Source: Brevibacterium sp. S111
Lineage (GTDB): Bacteria; Actinomycetota; Actinomycetes; Actinomycetales; Brevibacteriaceae
Direction of reading: 5' to 3'
Assembly (NCBI RefSeq): GCF_004745075.1
Contig: NZ_RHFH01000017.1
Span: 1-52,622 of the forward strand
Length of the DNA: 52,622 nucleotides
The notes below the pieces were generated by a model. That model was not told where the DNA came from and did no database searches. It saw only the letters and a program-made list of their open reading frames with translations. Made by a program: the position numbers and the translations under genes. Below, piece after piece: positions 1-7,173 of this stretch (positions within the stretch are counted from its first letter, which is position 1; each line of letters opens with the position of its first letter).

Positions 1-127
1 CCGGGTGGTCACGACTGGACACAACGAGTCGATGGGCAGAAATCGTGGCCACCAGCGGGCAGTTTTATTGGCCACCAGTGGGCAATTCTCGTGGCCGTCT
101 ATGGGCAGTTCCTACTGACCGTTGACA
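1..127. mobile_element. Terminal repeat array of an IS21-type insertion sequence (partial, runs off the left edge)
   Basis: Seen: degenerate direct repeats of about 23 bp starting at 46, 69, 92 and 116, each opening with TGGCC or TGACC and most containing GGGCAG about 10 bp later; a further GGGCAG lies at 34-39. The array ends at TTGACA (122-127), a terminal CA. IS21-family elements (IstA/IstB) are known to carry several such subterminal repeats as transposase binding sites and to end in TG...CA. No istA or istB is visible, so only one end of the element, or a remnant, lies in the window. Confidence 0.6.
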
Positions 128-358
128 CTCCATAACCACAATCAATCAAGTACACAGCTTCGCCGATGACGAGAGCAGTCGAGATTCCCGCGCGTACGCT
201 CTGTCCTTGATAACGCCACCAGCGTGGTCCGCCCGCGGTTCCCAACGTGATGATGTGCGGACTGTTTGCCTTGGTCATGGGTCGGCGTTGCTCCTCAAGC
301 GGTTCGATAGGACATCTGGTTCCCAGTGTGGTCTACGCCATTAATTTTGTAGAATCAA

Positions 359-371
359 TACTTGTGAAGTA
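359..371. promoter_or_regulatory. LysR-type operator (T-N11-A) upstream of the LysR gene
   Basis: TACTTGTGAAGTA is a palindrome (TACTT-GTG-AAGTA) and fits the T-N11-A rule for LysR-family binding sites. It lies 17 bp before the LysR start, just upstream of the ribosome-binding site, so negative autoregulation is the natural inference. No divergent gene is seen to the left before the IS end. Confidence 0.45.
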
Positions 372-388
372 CTACATAGGCGGAATTG

Positions 389-1312
389 ATGGGTGAGCTC
401 ACGCTTCGTCAACTCGAATATTTCGTCGCTGTCGTCGACGCCGGTTCGGTGACCGCAGCGTCGAAGAAGGTCAACGTCACTCAGGCAACGGTGTCGATGG
501 CGATTGCACAACTGGAAAGCCGCCTTGGCACGGATCTGCTCATCCGACAACAGTCCAAAGGGGTCGTACCGACCCGCGCCGGAAGAGAACTGTCAGCGCG
601 TGCACGCCACGTCGTTGCGATGACAGCCGAGATAGAACAGGTGGCAGCAACCGGAACTTCGGAGATCTCAGGGGTGCTCGAAATCGGGTGCGTGTCTTCC
701 CTTTCCCCTCAAGTCGTGCCGCCATTAGCCGCACACTTCGAAAGGCACTACCCTCAAGTGACCTTCAACTACCGAGAAGGCTCCGCCGGAGACCTCCAGC
801 AGGCGCTCATCGACGGCGCTCTCGATATGGCATTCGTATTCTCCCGGCAGACTCTCGAAGCGGTCCATTCTCACGACATCACAGAAGCAATCTTGAAGAT
901 CATGCTTCCGGCTGAGCACCCTCTATGCAGTAGGAAATCGATCTCATTCAGCGAGGTGGCCCACGAGTCCGCAATCCTGATCGATCTGCCTCCCAGCCGT
1001 GACAGATCGATCGAGTTCATGCGAAATGCTGGAGTGGAACCCCGCATCAGATGGACTAGCACCAACCTGGCAACGGTGATGGCTCTGGTCGCGAACGGAC
1101 TGGGATATTCTCTCCGCTACGCACTCCCCGGCGAGACCAGCGCACCGGGACCTGGTGTCATTGAGATTCCGGCCGCAGATACGGTGCCGAGGAACGCGAT
1201 TAGTGCTGTCTTGCCGAGAGGAGCCCACACATCACGGAAGGTTGACGAAGCGATTCGGTTCTTGAGCGACCACTTTTCTGAGGCCGCACAAGCTGGCGTT
1301 GATGGACACTGA
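389..1312 (+). CDS. LysR-family transcriptional regulator
   Basis: About 307 residues, the usual LysR length. The N-terminal winged helix-turn-helix covers roughly residues 3-62 (LRQLEYFVAVVDAGSVTAAS, then VTQATVSMAIAQLESRLG), followed by a linker helix and a periplasmic-binding-protein-like effector domain from about residue 90 (a GVLEIGCVSSLSPQVVPPL segment). An AGGCGG ribosome-binding site at 378-383 precedes ATG 389; an in-frame TTG sits at 386. The ligand cannot be deduced. It lies between an IS21-type end and a tRNA-like attachment fragment, so it is probably accessory DNA. Its regulated partner is probably outside the window, since LysR genes normally sit beside a divergent target. Confidence 0.9.
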   Translation: MGELTLRQLEYFVAVVDAGSVTAASKKVNVTQATVSMAIAQLESRLGTDLLIRQQSKGVVPTRAGRELSARARHVVAMTAEIEQVAATGTSEISGVLEIGCVSSLSPQVVPPLAAHFERHYPQVTFNYREGSAGDLQQALIDGALDMAFVFSRQTLEAVHSHDITEAILKIMLPAEHPLCSRKSISFSEVAHESAILIDLPPSRDRSIEFMRNAGVEPRIRWTSTNLATVMALVANGLGYSLRYALPGETSAPGPGVIEIPAADTVPRNAISAVLPRGAHTSRKVDEAIRFLSDHFSEAAQAGVDGH

Positions 1313-1457
1313 GCATCAGGCAAGCTTCCTGGCGCTCATTGTGGCCGAGCACAGGCGACCATTCCTCAAAGCCAGTGGCCATCTCGTTCGTTTTCGCCGG
1401 CCGCGCTGACAGCATCCTTCTACCGCGATGCTTCATTTCGGTTAAATAACTCCACTC

Positions 1458-1575
1458 ACCCCACGTTTACCCATCTTTTTCAGCGGAACCCCACGGAAAC
1501 TCATGGCAACTAAGCGAACCTCAGAAGCATCGCGTTCCTCGATTTCTCGGGGCAGAAGCCACCCCACGGAAACTC
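1458..1575. repeat. 15-bp direct repeats, possible integrase arm sites
   Basis: ACCCCACGGAAACTC occurs exactly at 1488-1502 and again at 1561-1575; the first eight bases recur at 1458-1465 (ACCCCACG). The copies lie within 150 bp of the tRNA-like fragment at 1604-1631. Short direct repeats next to a tRNA 3' end are typical of arm-type integrase binding sites, but no integrase gene is in view. The 385-bp stretch 1313-1697 holds no gene, only these repeats and the tRNA-like fragment. Confidence 0.45.
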
Positions 1576-1603
1576 GCGAAAACTATGACTCCACATCGAT
1601 TCA

Positions 1604-1631
1604 GTGTGGGTTCGAGTCCCACTGGGGGACG
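1604..1631 (+). other. tRNA 3'-end-like fragment (T-arm plus acceptor), candidate att site
   Basis: 1606-1622 forms a perfect tRNA T-arm: stem GTGGG, loop TTCGAGT, stem CCCAC. It is followed by an acceptor-like TGGGGGA and C. No matching 5' acceptor (TCCCCCA), D-arm or anticodon arm is present within 90 bp upstream, so this is not a complete tRNA. A 3' tRNA fragment is what site-specific integration of an island or prophage leaves at its distal end. The C in the discriminator position hints at tRNA-His, but identity is not secure. Confidence 0.5.
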
Positions 1632-1697
1632 ATTCTTTGTCGGTGTCGAGTGCCGACCGAGATCGCCGATTTCCGCCGTTTGCGGCATGATCGTCTT

Positions 1698-2141
1698 ATG
1701 TCGTTCCTTCTTCTCAGCCCCGGTCAGGCACCCCAGCCGATCGCCTCCGTCGACGATGATCTCGCCCGTACGCAGCACGGACCCGCCGTCATCATCACCG
1801 CCACCGAGTCGGCCTCCCCCGCTTCGGCAGACGGCTCCACCACTGCCGACTTCCCGTCGCAGGGTCGCCCGTTCGCCTTCCGTGAGACCGGTGGAGACTG
1901 GACGGAGATCGGCTTCGAAGCCGCCGATCATTGGGTGCAGATGGGCCCGGACCTACGCAGCCGCCTCGTCGAGGATCATCTTGCGACGCTCGACGTCGCC
2001 GAGTTCAAACAGGCGACGAACGGCGGCAGCGCCTCGATCATCACGAACAACTGGGTCTACTCAGGCCAGCCGCGGGTCTATCGTGTCGCCGGAGAGCTGC
2101 GTGATTTCGTCACCGTGCTCGGGGAATTCTCCCGCGCCTGA
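1698..2141 (+). CDS. Hypothetical protein, 147 aa
   Basis: Not recognised. The frame could extend upstream to 1503, but that would translate through the tRNA-like fragment, so ATG 1698 is preferred. It lacks a Shine-Dalgarno sequence but has CATGAT six bases upstream, possibly a weak -10 for a leaderless message. The protein begins MSFLLLSPGQAPQPIASVDD and has an Ala/Ser/Thr-rich stretch at about residues 30-50. A compact, probably folded C-terminal half follows (GQPRVYRVAGELRDFVTVLG near the end). There is no signal peptide, membrane segment or Cys motif. It is the first chromosomal gene after the attachment-like fragment and lies tail to tail with the HxlR gene. Confidence 0.65.
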   Translation: MSFLLLSPGQAPQPIASVDDDLARTQHGPAVIITATESASPASADGSTTADFPSQGRPFAFRETGGDWTEIGFEAADHWVQMGPDLRSRLVEDHLATLDVAEFKQATNGGSASIITNNWVYSGQPRVYRVAGELRDFVTVLGEFSRA

Positions 2142-2263
2142 TCCCTATTGCTGTTCCTCCGCGGTACGACTGTGACGGTATCCACCACACGACTGGTCGA
2201 GATGCGACCCATCGATTCTGCCGAAGCGCCCGGGCCCGCGGCCGGTTGACCGTCTGGCTCCGG

Positions 2264-2665
2264 TCACCGGAACGCTCGCATGCCTTCGGACACCTGTGGC
2301 TCGTCATGGCGGTCCCGGTTCTCGACGATCTCCGCGACGTTGGCCTCTGCCCACTCCCGGAGCGCTGCCACAGGATCCTGCAGCGATCGTCCGAGGCCGG
2401 TGAGCGAGTATTCCACCCGCGGCGGAACCTCGGCGAAGACCTCCCGGACCACGAGACCATCGGCGACAAGCGACCGCAGGGTCGAGGTCAGCACCTTCGG
2501 GGTGATCCCGCCGATGGCCAGACGGATCTCGTTGAAGCGCTTCGGACCGGAATCGAGAATGTCGACGATAAGCACCGTCCACTTGTCTCCGACGCGGTCA
2601 AGAACCACTCGAGTCGGGCATTCGGGGTCGAAGGCATCGCCTTCCCAGCGAACTTTCACACTCAT
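2264..2665 (-). CDS. HxlR-family winged-helix transcriptional regulator
   Basis: 133 residues, normal for the family. Hallmarks: DRVGDKWTVLIVDILDSGPKR near residues 24-43, then FNEIRLAIGGITPKVLTSTL (recognition helix region) and a wing with VPPRVEYSLTGLGRSL. A Cys in PECPTRVVLDRVGDKW is typical of HxlR/YodB-type regulators, some of which sense thiol-reactive electrophiles or quinones. It is divergent from an NAD(P)-binding oxidoreductase, the classical arrangement in which the regulator controls the oxidoreductase. The start has no usable ribosome-binding site; a TACTAT box ends six bases upstream. Two operator-like palindromes lie in the shared promoter. Confidence 0.92.
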   Translation of the reverse strand: MSVKVRWEGDAFDPECPTRVVLDRVGDKWTVLIVDILDSGPKRFNEIRLAIGGITPKVLTSTLRSLVADGLVVREVFAEVPPRVEYSLTGLGRSLQDPVAALREWAEANVAEIVENRDRHDEPQVSEGMRAFR

Positions 2666-2671
2666 AGCTCC

Positions 2672-2677
2672 ATAGTA
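2672..2677 (-). promoter_or_regulatory. -10 box of the HxlR gene, leaderless
   Basis: TACTAT on the minus strand, then GGAGCT (6 nt), then ATG 2665. The GGAG lies too close to the start to act as a normal ribosome-binding site. A transcript starting at or next to the ATG is inferred. The box overlaps operator site 1. Confidence 0.5.
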
Positions 2678-2707
2678 TCCTTGAGGTACTCGCTATCCAA
2701 AAGATAC
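2675..2707. promoter_or_regulatory. Two tandem operator-like palindromes in the HxlR/oxidoreductase intergenic region
   Basis: Site 1 (2675-2689) is GTATC-CTTGA-GGTAC and site 2 (2693-2707) is CTATC-CAAAA-GATAC. Both follow TATC-N5-G(R)TA and both begin TATCC. The centres are 18 bp apart, and site 1 overlaps the regulator's own -10. Inferred to bind the HxlR dimer and control both divergent genes. Confidence 0.5.
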
Positions 2708-2777
2708 CTTAGGAAAGTCAGATTACGACATCCACCGTGCACCGCAGTCGCGCCGCACGAAGAACGAAGGGACTCTT

Positions 2778-3383
2778 ATGAAGATCGCACTCTTTGGAGC
2801 ATCGGGAATGATCGGCTCTCGCGTCGTCGCGGAGGCGGCCTCCCGCGGGATCGAGGTCACCGCCATCACTCGGTCCGGCGCCGAGGTGGCCGGAGCGGCC
2901 CGCTCAATCACCGGTGATATGGCCAATGCGGAGCTCGGAGCACGGATGGCCGCCGACCACGATGTCATCGTCTCCACCACGGGCCCCAGCCGCACCGGCG
3001 GTGACCACCAAGAATGGCTTAACGCGCTGTCGACTCTGGCCAAGGCCACCGGCGACGCTCGACTCTTCGTCGTCGGCGGTGCCGGTTCGCTGTTCGCCGG
3101 GGACACGATGCTCAAAGACACGGAGGGCTTCCCTCCCGCGTACAAGGCTGAGGCCGAAACCGGCACGAAGGCCCTCGAGCTTCTGCGTGCCGCGAATCCG
3201 TCCCCGTGGACGCTCATCTCCCCCGCCCCGGAAATCGCTCCGGGTGAGCGCACCGGTTCCTACAACGTCGAGCTCGAGGTGCCTGCGGGCGACTCGATCT
3301 CGGCCGAGGACTTCGCTGTCGCAATGGTCGATGAGATCGCCGATCCCAAGCACATCGACGCCCGCTTCACCGTCGCGAACTGA
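2778..3383 (+). CDS. NAD(P)H-binding oxidoreductase (atypical SDR, NmrA/YwnB-like)
   Basis: 201 residues. The N-terminal Rossmann motif is GASGMIGSRV at residues 7-16, with a following strand EVTAITRSG. Conserved elements further on include TGDMAN, HDVIVSTTGPS, FVVGGAGSL and the AEAETGTKALELLRA helix. This matches the NAD(P)H-binding family of atypical short-chain dehydrogenases, which lack the classical Tyr-x3-Lys. The substrate is unknown. An AAGGGA ribosome-binding site sits 6 bases before ATG. It is transcribed away from the HxlR regulator and is probably induced by the electrophilic or oxidative signal that regulator senses (inference). A strong terminator hairpin follows at 3421. Confidence 0.88.
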   Translation: MKIALFGASGMIGSRVVAEAASRGIEVTAITRSGAEVAGAARSITGDMANAELGARMAADHDVIVSTTGPSRTGGDHQEWLNALSTLAKATGDARLFVVGGAGSLFAGDTMLKDTEGFPPAYKAEAETGTKALELLRAANPSPWTLISPAPEIAPGERTGSYNVELEVPAGDSISAEDFAVAMVDEIADPKHIDARFTVAN

Positions 3384-3420
3384 GCAGGACGAACTCGCAG
3401 CAGAGTCTGCAGATATGACT

Positions 3421-3454
3421 GACGCCGGGGATGCACTCATGCATCCCCGGCGTC
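3421..3454. terminator. Bidirectional terminator hairpin
   Basis: Perfect 15-bp inverted repeat, GACGCCGGGGATGCA at 3421-3435 and its complement at 3440-3454, with a 4-base loop. It lies between the convergent oxidoreductase gene and ndh and can serve both. Confidence 0.8.
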
Positions 3455-3501
3455 GGTCGTCTCATCAGGGCCTGTCACCGGATGGCACCGGTTGCAGTGG
3501 A

Positions 3502-4884
3502 TCAGGCCTTGGCAGGTTCCTTGGGTTCCTTCTTCGGAGCCGGCTTCGAGTTAGCGGCCTCGACGAAGTTCTTGCGCGGAACATCAAGGTCGGCCAACGG
3601 CATGGCATCGCGGCCGAGCACGGCGTTGAGGAACCAGTTGCCGAAGACCTTGACCTTGCGGTCCAGGGTCGGAATGGCGTAGCCGTGGTAAGCACGGTGC
3701 ATCAGCCAAGCGAGAAGTCCGCGGGCCTCGAAGTCGCCCATCTGCGACACGCCCTTGTACAGACCCAGACCAGCCACCGAGCCGATCGTCTTGTGGAAGT
3801 ACTGCTTGAACTCCGTTTCTCCCCGCAGAGCGGCGAGCACGTTGGCGGCGAGCACCGGAGCCTGACGCGAAGCGTGCTGGGCGTTGGGCACACAGAAGCC
3901 TGCCACTCCGCCTCCGGAGAGGTCGGGCACAGCGGCGTTGTCGCCTGCTGCCCAAGCGCCCTCGACCACTCCGTCGTCGCCCTCGACACGCAGATCGGCG
4001 CGGACGGTGACATTGCCGCGTTCGTTGATCGGCAGGTCGGAATCGACGAGCAGCGGATTGGCCTTGACGCCGGCGGACCACACGATGGTGTCGGCGTCGA
4101 ATTCCTCGCCGTTGGAGAGCTTGATGTGCTTATCGGTGCAGTCCTGGAGGAAGGTCTCGAGGTAGACGTCGATTCCACGCTCACGCATGTGCTCGACAAC
4201 CCACCGGGCCTGTGCTTCGCCGACCTCGGGCATGACGCGGTCGACGGCCTCGACGAGGACGAAGCGGACATCGGCTTCGGTCAGCGTCTCATACTGGGCG
4301 ATGGCCGAACGGACGAGGTCTTCGAGCTCCGTGAGCGCCTCGATGCCGGCGAATCCGCCGCCGACGAAGACGAAGGTCAGAGCCTTGCGGCGCTCCTCGT
4401 CGTCTTCCATCAGCGAAGCGTCTGCAAGGCGGGAGAGGAAGTGGTCGCGCAGGGCGACGGCTTCTTCGATGCGCTTGAGCGCAATCGCGTTCTCCTTCAG
4501 ACCGGGAATCGGCAGCGCGCGAGCGACCGAACCGGCGGCGAGGATGATGTGATCGTAGTCGAGTTCGAATGCCTCATCGTTGTCGGGCTCGATGGTGGCG
4601 AACTTCTCGGCGTGGTTGATCGAGGTGACCTTCGCGGTGATGACCTCTGCACCCGGCAGGTTGCGGCGCAGCGGCACAACGGCGTGACGGGGCTCAATCG
4701 AACCGGCTGCCACCTCGGGGAGGAACGGCAGATAGGTCATGTACGGGTTGGGGTCGACCACGGTGACGGTGGCTTCGCCCCGACCGAGGTTCTTCAGCAG
4801 GTTCTGGGCGGTGGTCAGGCCGAGGTAGCCGCCACCGACGACGAGGATTCGTGGACGCAGTTTCGAGTTTCTGATGAGTGCCAT
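3502..4884 (-). CDS. ndh: Type II NADH dehydrogenase (FAD-dependent NADH:quinone oxidoreductase)
   Basis: 460 residues, the normal NDH-2 length. It oxidises NADH and reduces menaquinone at the inner face of the membrane without proton pumping. Motifs: FAD-binding GGGYLG near residues 17-22; NADH-binding GGGFAG near residue 170; the family motif AAGDNAAVPD in the C-terminal half; and a C-terminal region ending in a Lys/Pro/Ala-rich tail (PAPKKEPKEPAKA). The start is ATG with no ribosome-binding site but a TAGCAT box six bases upstream. A Rex-type operator overlaps the promoter, which predicts repression when NADH/NAD+ is low. It is a monocistronic unit ending at the shared hairpin at 3421. Confidence 0.93.
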   Translation of the reverse strand: MALIRNSKLRPRILVVGGGYLGLTTAQNLLKNLGRGEATVTVVDPNPYMTYLPFLPEVAAGSIEPRHAVVPLRRNLPGAEVITAKVTSINHAEKFATIEPDNDEAFELDYDHIILAAGSVARALPIPGLKENAIALKRIEEAVALRDHFLSRLADASLMEDDEERRKALTFVFVGGGFAGIEALTELEDLVRSAIAQYETLTEADVRFVLVEAVDRVMPEVGEAQARWVVEHMRERGIDVYLETFLQDCTDKHIKLSNGEEFDADTIVWSAGVKANPLLVDSDLPINERGNVTVRADLRVEGDDGVVEGAWAAGDNAAVPDLSGGGVAGFCVPNAQHASRQAPVLAANVLAALRGETEFKQYFHKTIGSVAGLGLYKGVSQMGDFEARGLLAWLMHRAYHGYAIPTLDRKVKVFGNWFLNAVLGRDAMPLADLDVPRKNFVEAANSKPAPKKEPKEPAKA

Positions 4885-4890
4885 ATTCCC

Positions 4891-4896
4891 ATGCTA
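4891..4896 (-). promoter_or_regulatory. -10 box of ndh, leaderless
   Basis: TAGCAT (minus strand) is followed by GGGAAT and ATG 4884, a 6-nt gap as at several other genes here. The matching -35 would fall at about 4914-4919, inside the Rex-like site. Confidence 0.5.
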
Positions 4897-4901
4897 GACC
4901 C

Positions 4902-4919
4902 TTGTGAAAACTTTCACTA
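4902..4919. promoter_or_regulatory. Rex-type redox operator upstream of ndh
   Basis: TTGTGAAAACTTTCACTA matches the actinobacterial/Gram-positive Rex consensus TTGTGAA-N4-TTCACAA at 13 of 14 fixed positions. It covers the spacer and -35 region of the ndh promoter. Rex is an NADH/NAD+ sensing repressor known to control ndh, nuo and cyd genes in Streptomyces and Bacillus. No rex gene is in this window. Confidence 0.7.
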
Positions 4920-4975
4920 ATTGTTTCTCCGTAGGCTCAGAACGCCCCAGATCAGAGCCGTTCCACCGGCCTGAT

Positions 4976-6220
4976 TCACCGGCGGCGACGAGCGAAGGAA
5001 ACGGTTGAGGCGACGAGGAGGACAAGCGTGGCCAGGGCGCCGACGCCGAGGACGGCGAAGCCGAAGATCGGTGTCGACTGCGAGGCCGCGATGTCTGTGG
5101 GAGCAACGGCTCGCGGGCTCTCGCTCTCGTCCGGAGCGGCAGTCTCGGTCTCCTTCGCCTTCGCCTCGCCACGACGATGCATCTTCACCCAGTCCGCCAG
5201 TTCTGTCTCTGCGGAGACGATCTTGCCCGGGACTTTCGCCTTGACCGCCGCCTGCGGGTTGAGCCTGCCCCAACCGACGGTCGGATCGGGTTTGTCCTCC
5301 GTGCTCACTGCCTTGTGACCGGCGACCGGCTTCGCGCTCGACTGCAGCTTTGCGCGAACTTCATCGGCGGTGAGCTTCGGGTTGTCGGAGCGGATGAGCG
5401 CAGCCGCTCCGGAGACGATCGGTGAGGCGAACGAGCACCCCTGCCCTTCGGCGTACCCGCCGCTGTAGTACGGGATCGGGATGTCCTTGGCCGGCCCCAT
5501 GAGGTCGACGGCCGTGCCCGGTGCAGTGGAGTCGTCGAGCACGCGTCCGTTCTTGTCCAATCCCCCGACACCGATGACTCCCGGGACTGTCGATGGCGAC
5601 CAGGCCTGAGTTGCGCCCTGTGAGGCGTTGCCGACGCAGGCCACGATGAGAACGTCTTTCTTATAGGCGTAGGCGAAGGCGTCATCCCAACTCTCCGGCC
5701 AGCCCGGATCGTCCCATCCCAAGGACATGTTGATGACTTTGGCTCCGGAGTCGACGGACCAGCGGAGGGCTTTTTCGGCCTGTTCACGAGTCGATCCTGA
5801 TTCCTTCGGGCGGTCAGGGCCCAGCCACATCGAGGCGGAGAGGATCTTCGCATCGGGGGCGACTCCGGTCGGTCCGGCTCCGGTTCCCTGGCCGGCGATG
5901 ACTCCGGCGACGGCAGTGCCGTGGTGAATGGTGGTCTTGCCGCCGATAGGGGTCTTTCCGTCTTTTCCCAGTCCGCTGAAGTCCTTCGCTGAGGTCACGA
6001 CCCCTCCGAGATCCTCATGGTCGGTGTTCACGCCCGAGTCGATGACAGCGACCTTGACACCTTTGCCGGTGGACTTCTTCCAGACCTTGTCGATGCCGTA
6101 GTCCTTGATGAACCATTGACCGGGCCCCGCCTTCGGCGCGGCCATGACCGGCTGGGTGGTGCCGACGATGAGGCCGAGGACGAGGACGGTGGCGGCGAAG
6201 AGTCTGGCGGTGGCCCTCAC
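4976..6220 (-). CDS. Secreted, membrane-anchored S8 (subtilisin/mycosin-like) serine protease
   Basis: 414 residues. A signal peptide occupies about residues 1-28. The catalytic triad is complete: Asp61 (AVIDSG), His100 (HHGTAVAG) and Ser263 (GCSFASP), with oxyanion Asn198 (CVGNAS). A single C-terminal membrane segment at about 388-409 is followed by RRRR. This layout is that of mycosins, the proteases attached to type VII (ESX) secretion systems, yet no ESX gene is nearby. The usual GTS around the active serine is GCS here. The GTG start overlaps the ppx stop by 4 bases, so it is translationally coupled as the last gene of the divIC-DUF501-ppx operon. The substrate is unknown. Confidence 0.9.
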   Translation of the reverse strand: MRATARLFAATVLVLGLIVGTTQPVMAAPKAGPGQWFIKDYGIDKVWKKSTGKGVKVAVIDSGVNTDHEDLGGVVTSAKDFSGLGKDGKTPIGGKTTIHHGTAVAGVIAGQGTGAGPTGVAPDAKILSASMWLGPDRPKESGSTREQAEKALRWSVDSGAKVINMSLGWDDPGWPESWDDAFAYAYKKDVLIVACVGNASQGATQAWSPSTVPGVIGVGGLDKNGRVLDDSTAPGTAVDLMGPAKDIPIPYYSGGYAEGQGCSFASPIVSGAAALIRSDNPKLTADEVRAKLQSSAKPVAGHKAVSTEDKPDPTVGWGRLNPQAAVKAKVPGKIVSAETELADWVKMHRRGEAKAKETETAAPDESESPRAVAPTDIAASQSTPIFGFAVLGVGALATLVLLVASTVSFARRRR

Positions 6221-7161
6221 GAGCTCGTCAGCGCCAGGTCGAGCGCGGTTCCGTCGAGGATGTCAGTCTCCGAGATACGGATGTCCAGTGTCCCGCCTGC
6301 AGCGGTGACCGCCTGGTCGAAGCGGGCGGTGATGCGGGCGAACAGCAGGGAGCCGGCACCGATGACATCGACGCGTCCCGGATGCATGTACGGCAGTTCG
6401 GTACGGGCTTCGCGGTCCATGGCGAGGAGTCTGCGGGATTCGGCCTCGATGTCGGCGACGCTGATATGGGCGCCGTGGATGCGGTCTCGCTGGTAGCTGT
6501 CGAGTCCGAGCACGCCGGCGGTTATGGTCGTGACGGTGCCGGCAACGCCGATGAAGGTGCGCGGGGCCGAGAAGTCGACCGTCTGCGCGGCCCGATCGAG
6601 CTGGGCGTCGATATCAGCGATCGCCGCACGGGTCTGATCCTCGCCGGGAGTCTCCACGGGCATGTGGCGTTCGGTCAGACGCACGGATCCGATGTCCATA
6701 CTCACCGCCGCCTCGACGTCGCCCTGGCCGAGGACGAGTTCGGTCGATCCGCCGCCGAGGTCCATGACGACGAAGGGCCCCTCTGCGGCCTCGAGATCCG
6801 CGGTGGCGCCGAGGAAGGACAGTCGTGCCTCCTCTTCGCCGGTGATGACGTCGGGGACGATGCCGAGGATCGAGAAGATGCCGGCGAAGAACTCATCGCG
6901 ATTCTTCACATCGCGGCTGGCCGAGGTCGCCACGAATCTCAGCCTCTCCACCTGGTACTCCACGGCCACCTCGGCGAATTCCTTCGCCGCAGCGAAGGCG
7001 CGCTCCAGAGCTTCGGGAGCGAATTCGCCGGTGGCATCGACACCTTGGCCCAGCCGCACGATCCGGGTCTCGCGGCGAAGATCGGTGAGGGTGCCGTCGG
7101 CGACATCCGCGATGAGCAGGCGCAGAGAATTCGTCCCGCAGTCGAAGGCAGCAACTCGCAT
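6217..7161 (-). CDS. ppx: Exopolyphosphatase / guanosine pentaphosphate phosphohydrolase (Ppx/GppA family)
   Basis: 314 residues, the short Ppx form of actinobacteria (Rv1026-like). The ASKHA ATPase fold is visible: phosphate-binding DCGTNSLRLLIADV at about residues 8-21, GEEEARLSFLG in the middle, VMDLGGGSTELVLG near residue 133, and GVAGTVTTITAGVLGLD. It is expected to hydrolyse short-chain polyphosphate and/or pppGpp in the cytoplasm. It lacks the C-terminal HD-like extension of E. coli Ppx. It follows the DUF501 gene closely, but a TAGGAT box overlapping that gene's stop codon lies 6 bases before the ATG, so it may also have its own leaderless promoter. Confidence 0.9.
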   Translation of the reverse strand: MRVAAFDCGTNSLRLLIADVADGTLTDLRRETRIVRLGQGVDATGEFAPEALERAFAAAKEFAEVAVEYQVERLRFVATSASRDVKNRDEFFAGIFSILGIVPDVITGEEEARLSFLGATADLEAAEGPFVVMDLGGGSTELVLGQGDVEAAVSMDIGSVRLTERHMPVETPGEDQTRAAIADIDAQLDRAAQTVDFSAPRTFIGVAGTVTTITAGVLGLDSYQRDRIHGAHISVADIEAESRRLLAMDREARTELPYMHPGRVDVIGAGSLLFARITARFDQAVTAAGGTLDIRISETDILDGTALDLALTSS

Positions 7162-7167
7162 GGTCGG

Positions 7168-7173
7168 ATCCTA
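7168..7173 (-). promoter_or_regulatory. Internal -10 box for ppx, leaderless
   Basis: TAGGAT overlaps the DUF501 stop region, followed by CCGACC and ATG 7161. It would allow ppx and the protease to be transcribed apart from divIC. Confidence 0.4.

Noticed and set aside
1590..1631. Complete tRNA gene
   Set aside because: Only the T-arm and 3' acceptor half are present; no complementary 5' acceptor or anticodon arm was found upstream.
1503..1697. N-terminal extension of the 147-aa hypothetical protein
   Set aside because: It would translate across the tRNA-like fragment and one of the direct repeats; a leaderless start at 1698 fits better.
2914..4920. Long plus-strand open frame across the oxidoreductase and ndh
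   Set aside because: Overlaps two clear genes in other frames or strands, with no family motifs.
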